DNA of 17,953 nucleotides from Trueperaceae bacterium (lineage in GTDB: Bacteria > Deinococcota > Deinococci > Deinococcales > Trueperaceae), in assembly GCA_007130445.1 (NCBI GenBank), contig SLSM01000099.1, forward strand, positions 1 to 17,953, read 5' to 3'. The first letter of the stretch is position 1; each line of letters begins with the position of its first letter. Both the position numbers and the translations under genes were made by a program. This document shows positions 13,856 to 17,953 of this stretch, in pieces. The notes under the pieces were generated by a model that searched no databases, was not told the origin of the DNA, and saw nothing but the letters and a program-made list of their open reading frames with translations.

Positions 13856-14634
13856 CGTTCGACAACGGCCCGAAGCTCCATTACGTGGAGGCGCCACCGC
13901 AACCGCCGGGCATCGGCACACGCGGCGTCGTCGCCACGCGTCGCGGTCTGGAGGTCGCCTTGGTCCGCACCGACGTGCGCGAGGAGGGACGCACCAGCGG
14001 GCACTACGTGCGCGATGCGGAGGCCGACGACCTGCAGACCTTCGAGCAGCTCCGGACGAAGGGCGAGGATCTCACCTGGCTGCTCCGGGCCCGCGCTCGC
14101 CAGGCAGGTGCAGACATCAAGGTCGTCGCCTGCGAGTTCACGCTCGACGAGTCCGTGCTGGTCGTGTCGTACACGGCCGAGGGGCAGGCGCCGCTGCGCG
14201 TGTTGGCGCAGGAACTCATGCGCTACACCCAGGCGCGTCTCGAGTTCGTCAACGTGGGTCCGCGCGACCAGGCTCGCATGCTCGGCACGCTCGGCGCGTG
14301 CGGCACCGGCTCGTGCAGCTCGACCTGGCTCCAATCGTTCAGTGCCGTGTCGATACGGATGGCGCGCGATCAGCAACTGCCGCTGAACCCGGAGAAGATC
14401 ACGGGTCCCTGTGGGCGCCTGATGTGCTGCTTGCAGTACGAGCACGAGATGTACCGCGAACTGCTCAAGGGGATGCCGAAGAAGGGCGTCAAGGCCTGCC
14501 ACGAGGAGAGCGGCGTGTGCGGCCGGGTCGTCAAGCTCAACCCGCTCGCGCGCACGGTCGACCTGCGCACCGACGAGGGTGCATTCCACGAGTTCCCCGC
14601 CGACGAGGTGAAGCGCCAGCACGGAGCCGGCTAG
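13834..14634 (+). CDS. ricT: RicT (YaaT) / PSP1 C-terminal domain protein
   Basis: A 266-residue PSP1-domain protein. The family signature is the block LNPEKITGPCGRLMCCLQYE (residues 184-203), which matches the C-G-R-L-M-C-C-L-x-Y-E motif of B. subtilis RicT. Cys193, Cys198 and Cys199, together with Cys156 and Cys161, are candidates for the iron-sulfur ligands reported for the Ric complex. In Bacillus RicT works with RicA and RicF to modulate RNase Y mRNA processing and development; neither partner is in the window, and its role outside Firmicutes is not established. The start is fixed by GGAGGA 6 nt before the GTG at 13834, giving a 22-bp overlap with rnhB. It lies tail to tail with holB. 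In Bacillus yaaT is also a holB neighbour, but in the same orientation. Confidence 0.85.
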   Translation: MPNAIGVTFDNGPKLHYVEAPPQPPGIGTRGVVATRRGLEVALVRTDVREEGRTSGHYVRDAEADDLQTFEQLRTKGEDLTWLLRARARQAGADIKVVACEFTLDESVLVVSYTAEGQAPLRVLAQELMRYTQARLEFVNVGPRDQARMLGTLGACGTGSCSSTWLQSFSAVSIRMARDQQLPLNPEKITGPCGRLMCCLQYEHEMYRELLKGMPKKGVKACHEESGVCGRVVKLNPLARTVDLRTDEGAFHEFPADEVKRQHGAG

Positions 14635-14642
14635 GCTCCGTG
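14620..14642. terminator. Palindromic hairpin between convergent ricT and holB
   Basis: A perfect 9-bp stem (CACGGAGCC / GGCTCCGTG) with a GGCTA loop spans the stop codon of ricT and ends 5 bp before the holB stop region. It is symmetrical, so it could end transcription from both sides. T-tracts are absent on both strands. Confidence 0.5.
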
Positions 14643-14647
14643 CCGGC

Positions 14648-15586
14648 TCAGCCGGGATCTGCGTCGCCCCACACGCCTCGCAGCGTCAACGCGAGACGCT
14701 TCAGCGTCAACGCGCGGTGGACGTAGTGGGCGTTGGCGTTCTCGGCCTCCTCGAGCGCGGCGTCGCAGGCCACGTACACGGCCGCGCCGCGAGCGCGAGC
14801 GGACTCGCGCAGCAGACCAGGCACGAGTTCGAGGTCTGCCTCCCAGGCGTCTTGCAGATCGCGCAGGGCCGCGAACGTCGCACCCAGGGAGGTCGGCACG
14901 GCGGCGGTGAAGGCTGCGACGGCGCTCCGAGCCGCGCTGGTCGCCGCGTCGTCGCGCAGCCGAGCGGGGCGTCCCAGACGGAGTGCCGGATGCGGGTGAT
15001 GGCGCCGCCACGTCTCTGCATCGGGGGTGACCGGCGCGAAGCGCACGACGGTGCAGCGCGACGCGACCGTCGGCAAGAGCGCGTCGGGACCCGAGGCGAC
15101 GAGCACGATCACGGCCCTCGCGGGCGGCTCTTCGAGCGTCTTGAGGAAGGCGTTGGCGGCGGCCTCGCCGAGCTCCTCGGCAGCGTCCACGACCCCGACG
15201 CGTACCCGCTCCGTCGGTGCGTGGGCGAGCCACGGCCCGAGCGGATCCGGATCGCCGTCGGGACGGTCGACGAGCTGGTCGATGCCGATCACGCGGCGCC
15301 TGGTCGGGCGCCCGTCGCGCGTCGTCGCCGGCGCCGCCACCTCGCGATAGTCCTGCAGGGACGCCATGCCGTCGTCGACGTCGCGCCACGTCAGGCACGG
15401 CGCGCACGCTCCACACGGCTCGTCGAGACCGGCCCGGCAGTTCAGGTAGGCCGCGAACCAGCGTGCCGCGACACGCCGGCCGACACCGTCGGGACCGGCG
15501 AACAGGAACGTGCGGGCCCCCCCGGCTGCGAGCTGGCGCAGCGTCGCGAGGGCCGCCTCCTGACCGATCGGGCGCGGCAGGCTCAT
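14648..15586 (-). CDS. holB: DNA polymerase III delta' subunit
   Basis: Delta' is the clamp-loader subunit that, with delta and tau/gamma, opens the beta clamp. The product has 312 residues. The AAA+ core begins at IGQEAAL. The Walker A loop is GPDGVGRR (31-38), with Arg replacing the usual Lys, as expected of a non-ATPase delta' subunit. A four-Cys zinc module follows (Cys50, 58, 61, 64, in NC...PCGACAPC). The sensor region AAANAFLKTLEEPP and the trans-acting SRC motif (Ser176-Arg177-Cys178) are intact. The C-terminal collar domain is more diverged and fits the family only loosely. The ATG at 15586 overlaps the stop of the upstream phosphoesterase gene (ATGA), so the two form a unit. No Shine-Dalgarno is seen before it. 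Confidence 0.9.
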   Translation of the reverse strand: MSLPRPIGQEAALATLRQLAAGGARTFLFAGPDGVGRRVAARWFAAYLNCRAGLDEPCGACAPCLTWRDVDDGMASLQDYREVAAPATTRDGRPTRRRVIGIDQLVDRPDGDPDPLGPWLAHAPTERVRVGVVDAAEELGEAAANAFLKTLEEPPARAVIVLVASGPDALLPTVASRCTVVRFAPVTPDAETWRRHHPHPALRLGRPARLRDDAATSAARSAVAAFTAAVPTSLGATFAALRDLQDAWEADLELVPGLLRESARARGAAVYVACDAALEEAENANAHYVHRALTLKRLALTLRGVWGDADPG

Positions 15587-16344
15587 CGACCCAGCGGGAG
15601 GCGCGACGCGAGGCTGGCAGGGTAGCCCGACTCCTTCAAGGCCTTCTGGACGCGGTTGACATCGTAGGGGACGCGTCGGACCTCGAAGCGGCGCAGGGTA
15701 GCGTCGTAGAGGCCGTACGACGCCAGCGGGATGCCGTCACGCGGTTGACCCACGGCACCGGGGTTCAAGAACGCCTGTGCGGCCGGGGGGACCCGGTACC
15801 GCTCGCCGGTCGCCCGGAAGGCCACCGATCGCCACAACTCGCCGTCGGTCGTGCGGACGGATGCGAAGACCTTGGGGACGTGCGTATGGCCGACGAGGCC
15901 GACGGGCTGTTGCAGGTAGGGGAGGTTGGCCTGGGCGTTGGCGACGGTCGAGAGGTACTCGAAGCGGTGGCGGAACGCGCCGTGCGCGGCCTGCCAACCG
16001 GCTCCGGACGCCTCGTCGCGCATCGCCCGCAGCAGCGCGACCGTCCCGGGCTCGAGGCGCTCGAGCTGGCGCGCCAACACGTCGCTGACGAGCGACTCTT
16101 CCAAACTCTCGTAGCCGTCGTCGCCATCGATGAGCGCGAGCATGAGCGCGTCGTGGTTGCCGAGCAGCATCGCGACCGGGGCGAGGCGCTCGAGCAGCGC
16201 GGCGCACTCGTTCGGGAACGGGTGATACCCGACCAGGTCACCCAGGAAGACGGCTGCGTCGAAGCCGTGCTTCTCGGCGTCGCGCACGACCGCCTCGAAC
16301 GCGGGTGCGTTGGCGTGCACGTCGCTGACGACCAAGAGCCGCAT
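15583..16344 (-). CDS. Calcineurin-like metallophosphoesterase (YfcE/MJ0936-like)
   Basis: A 253-residue cytoplasmic phosphoesterase. All five metal-binding motifs are present: SDVHAN (Asp8, His10), GDLVGYHP (Asp36), GNHD (Asn63, His64), AAHG (His121) and GHTHVP (His153, His155). The NPGAVGQPRDG block is typical of the subgroup of small phosphodiesterases with a two-metal centre. The natural substrate (cyclic nucleotide, nucleotide or other phosphodiester) cannot be read from sequence. The start at 16344 is 7 nt after TACGCT, so the mRNA is probably leaderless. It is the first gene of a unit with holB (ATGA overlap) and is divergent from the PEGA-repeat gene. Confidence 0.9.
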   Translation of the reverse strand: MRLLVVSDVHANAPAFEAVVRDAEKHGFDAAVFLGDLVGYHPFPNECAALLERLAPVAMLLGNHDALMLALIDGDDGYESLEESLVSDVLARQLERLEPGTVALLRAMRDEASGAGWQAAHGAFRHRFEYLSTVANAQANLPYLQQPVGLVGHTHVPKVFASVRTTDGELWRSVAFRATGERYRVPPAAQAFLNPGAVGQPRDGIPLASYGLYDATLRRFEVRRVPYDVNRVQKALKESGYPASLASRLPLGR

Positions 16345-16351
16345 CGCACGA

Positions 16352-16357
16352 AGCGTA
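16352..16357 (-). promoter_or_regulatory. -10 box (TACGCT) for the phosphoesterase-holB unit
   Basis: Read on the minus strand, TACGCT is followed by TCGTGCG (7 nt) and the ATG at 16344, with no Shine-Dalgarno. Confidence 0.55.
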
Positions 16358-16394
16358 CCACCGCGTCGCCGGGCGGCGACACCGGCGCCACGGC

Positions 16395-16400
16395 TATACT
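16395..16400 (+). promoter_or_regulatory. -10 box (TATACT) for the PEGA-repeat gene
   Basis: TATACT, close to the TATAAT consensus, lies 8 nt before the ATG at 16409. It supports that start over the later in-frame ATGs at 16421 and 16475. Confidence 0.6.
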
Positions 16401-16408
16401 GACGAGCG

Positions 16409-17575
16409 ATGCGATGTCCGATGGTCACGGCACGAACGCCGCTCGCTGCCAACGAATGCGGTCGCGGCGGCCCCATGCTGTGCCGCTCCGTCGTGGCGCT
16501 GCTGGCGCTGCTGATCGGGATTGCGTTCGCCGCGGACCGCGTGGCGGTGCCGGAGTTCCCTGCCCGGGCGGGGGTGCCGATCGACCTCGCTGAGCGCTTC
16601 AGCGAGGCCTTGCGCAGCGAACTCATCGAAGCGGGTGTCGGCGTCGCGGCGGCCCCACTGATCACGCCGGGCATCGCCGGGAGCCTCGAGGTCGAGTTCG
16701 CACGGCTCATCGCCGAACTCGAAGGCGTGCGCTACGCGCTGTCGGGCGAGGTCGTCGCTCGGCCGGGCACGCCCGGCGCTCCGTTCGCGGTCAACGTGCT
16801 GATCGTCGACCACGTGCAAGGCAGGAGCAGCGACGTGCTCTCGTCGCCCCTCGCCGTGGCGACGCTGCCACGCGTGGCGGCGGACGTGGCCGCGTCGGTA
16901 CTGCGCTTCGTGGACGCGGCGCCCGAGCTGCCGGGCGGCGACGCGGCGCTGTTCGTGTCCACGGAACCGAGGGCGGCAGAGGTCCGGATCGATGGCGTCC
17001 CCGTGGGCGTCAGCGGCGTCTTGGACGTGATCAGCCTGCAGCCGGGCCGCTACGAGCTCGAGGTTCGCCTCGACGGCTACCTGCCGGAGGTGCGCACCGT
17101 CGACCTGCGCTCACGCGACACGCGTTTCGTGCACGTCGTCCTGACCGAGGTGTCGGGCGGCAGCATCCGCGTGACGAGTCTCCCCAACGCGCTCGTGTAC
17201 CTCGACGGTGCCTACGTCGGCATGAGCCCGGTGACGCTCACCTCGCTTCCGGGCGATCGGTCGGTTCTGGTCGAGCGGCCCGGTTTCGAGGGTGCGAGCT
17301 TCAGCGTGGGGGTGCGGAACTTCCGCGTGCACCGCATCGATGCGGTCCTCACCCCGCTGTCGCCAACCATGCTGGTGTGGCCCGTGGACGCACCGGGCAG
17401 CGTGATCGTGGGCGGCGTCCTGCGCCGAGACGGCTACGCGAGCGTGGAGGTCGGCCTCGTGTCGATCGAACGCATACGCGACGGCGCCGTACACCGGGTG
17501 TTGCGAGCGGTGCCAGCGCGCGGCGTCTATCGCCTCGACCTCGACACGCTCGAGATCGCACCACTCGCGCACTGA
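16409..17575 (+). CDS. Exported PEGA-repeat protein with TolB-N/CsgG-like N-terminal domain
   Basis: The product is 388 residues from the ATG at 16409. A hydrophobic export segment (VVALLALLIGIAFAA, about 28-42) follows a long 25-residue n-region; an ATG at 16475 just before it would give a shorter, more typical signal peptide. Residues about 43-170 (VAVPEF...EALRSELIEAG...YALSGEVV) resemble the TolB N-terminal/CsgG/FlgO-like fold that often precedes carbohydrate- or peptidoglycan-linked modules. Two PEGA repeats follow (about 179-247 and 251-317), each with the V-x-I/L-D-G-x-x-V-G turn (EVRIDGVPVG, LVYLDGAYVG). The C-terminal 70 residues are beta-rich without a recognised domain. PEGA domains occur in surface proteins. 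The role is unknown; a place at the cell envelope is inferred. Confidence 0.85.
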   Translation: MRCPMVTARTPLAANECGRGGPMLCRSVVALLALLIGIAFAADRVAVPEFPARAGVPIDLAERFSEALRSELIEAGVGVAAAPLITPGIAGSLEVEFARLIAELEGVRYALSGEVVARPGTPGAPFAVNVLIVDHVQGRSSDVLSSPLAVATLPRVAADVAASVLRFVDAAPELPGGDAALFVSTEPRAAEVRIDGVPVGVSGVLDVISLQPGRYELEVRLDGYLPEVRTVDLRSRDTRFVHVVLTEVSGGSIRVTSLPNALVYLDGAYVGMSPVTLTSLPGDRSVLVERPGFEGASFSVGVRNFRVHRIDAVLTPLSPTMLVWPVDAPGSVIVGGVLRRDGYASVEVGLVSIERIRDGAVHRVLRAVPARGVYRLDLDTLEIAPLAH

Positions 17576-17606
17576 TCAGCGTTCGTGCCGTCGTCTGTGA
17601 CGAGCC

Positions 17607-17953
17607 CTACCAGGGCCGCTCCCAGCGCACCGCCGCCGTCCATCGCGTCGCTCCGTCCGGAGCACCGTCGACGCCGACGATCCAGCGCACGTCGCCCTCC
17701 GCGAGGTCGTGACGGTACTCGAGGGCCGCCGTCCACGCGTTCGCCGCGAGCCACGGGCGCCACGAGCCCTGGGCTGCCAGTTCGCCCGGGATCGCGCGGG
17801 TCACCCAGCGCCCCTCGAAGCCCGGCCGGACGCCCGCCGGACCGACACCCAGCCAGCCCTGCAGCCACGACGTCGGACCGCGCCGTGGGGCGTGCACCAG
17901 CCCAGCCCCCGCCGCCCCACTCACGACGCCGGCGAGGCGCTCGAGTCGCACGC
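17607..17953 (-). CDS. C-terminus of a possible outer-membrane beta-barrel protein (5' truncated)
   Basis: About 115 residues of a protein whose start lies beyond the window end. The GTG at 17951 is probably internal. The final 50 residues alternate hydrophobic and polar residues in short strands separated by turns (WLAANAWTAALEYRHDL, RWIVGVDGAPDG, RWTAAVRWERPW) and end in an aromatic residue. This is the typical pattern of the last strands of an outer-membrane beta-barrel. I recognise no specific family. It is convergent with the PEGA gene, 31 bp away, with no obvious terminator hairpin between them. If correct, it supports a diderm host. Confidence 0.55.
   Translation of the reverse strand, partial: VRLERLAGVVSGAAGAGLVHAPRRGPTSWLQGWLGVGPAGVRPGFEGRWVTRAIPGELAAQGSWRPWLAANAWTAALEYRHDLAEGDVRWIVGVDGAPDGATRWTAAVRWERPW

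Noticed and set aside
1..17953. CRISPR array, insertion sequence or toxin-antitoxin pair
   Set aside because: No regularly spaced repeats, transposase motifs, terminal inverted repeats or small paired toxin/antitoxin genes were found on reading both strands.

Overview
The window is dense, GC-rich bacterial DNA (about 70% G+C by eye) with mostly housekeeping genes packed on both strands. No insertion sequence, prophage, CRISPR array or rRNA is visible. The best taxonomic guess is a member of Deinococcota, perhaps a Truepera-like lineage. Eight genes that begin a transcription unit have a TANNNT box ending 6-8 nt before the start codon and no Shine-Dalgarno, which is the leaderless-mRNA architecture described for Deinococcus. 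A UbiA-family prenyltransferase resembling MqnP (futalosine menaquinone route) and a cut-off C-terminus with beta-barrel character fit this but do not prove it.

Layout. 1-1702: the cut-off large subunit and complete B12-binding small subunit of a coenzyme-B12 acyl-CoA mutase. A key residue points to isobutyryl-CoA-type rather than methylmalonyl-CoA substrates. 1791-2789: an exported LysM/M23 murein peptidase. 2811-3512 (-): a coiled-coil/zinc-ribbon protein with a potentially structured 5' leader. 3651-6507: an unknown protein, a class-IV-like histone-deacetylase-family hydrolase and a PDZ/radical-SAM DUF512 protein. 6591-7457: UbiA-family prenyltransferase. 7525-7600: tRNA-Asp with a clear promoter and terminator hairpin. 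7722-9481: Lon-N-domain protein and TruD. 9432-11894 (-): a membrane-anchored tandem VWA protein, overlapping truD tail to tail. 11938-14634: soluble histidine kinase with a degenerate receiver domain, RNase HII and a RicT/PSP1 protein, all overlapping. 14648-16344 (-): metallophosphoesterase and DNA polymerase III delta' (holB), overlapping by ATGA. 16409-17575: secreted PEGA-repeat protein. 17607-end (-): C-terminus of a possible outer-membrane beta-barrel.

How the genes work together. Units are short, and genes inside a unit are coupled by 4-22 bp overlaps (GTGA, ATGA). Unit-leading genes use leaderless starts. The VWA protein and the kinase are head to head with only 43 bp between start codons, so their predicted promoters interlock. 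RicT and HolB lie tail to tail across a palindromic hairpin. The most unusual material is the VWA/kinase promoter with the pseudo-receiver kinase, the substrate signature of the mutase, the leader of the zinc-ribbon gene and the systematic leaderless starts. No wholly new multi-gene system can be demonstrated from sequence alone.
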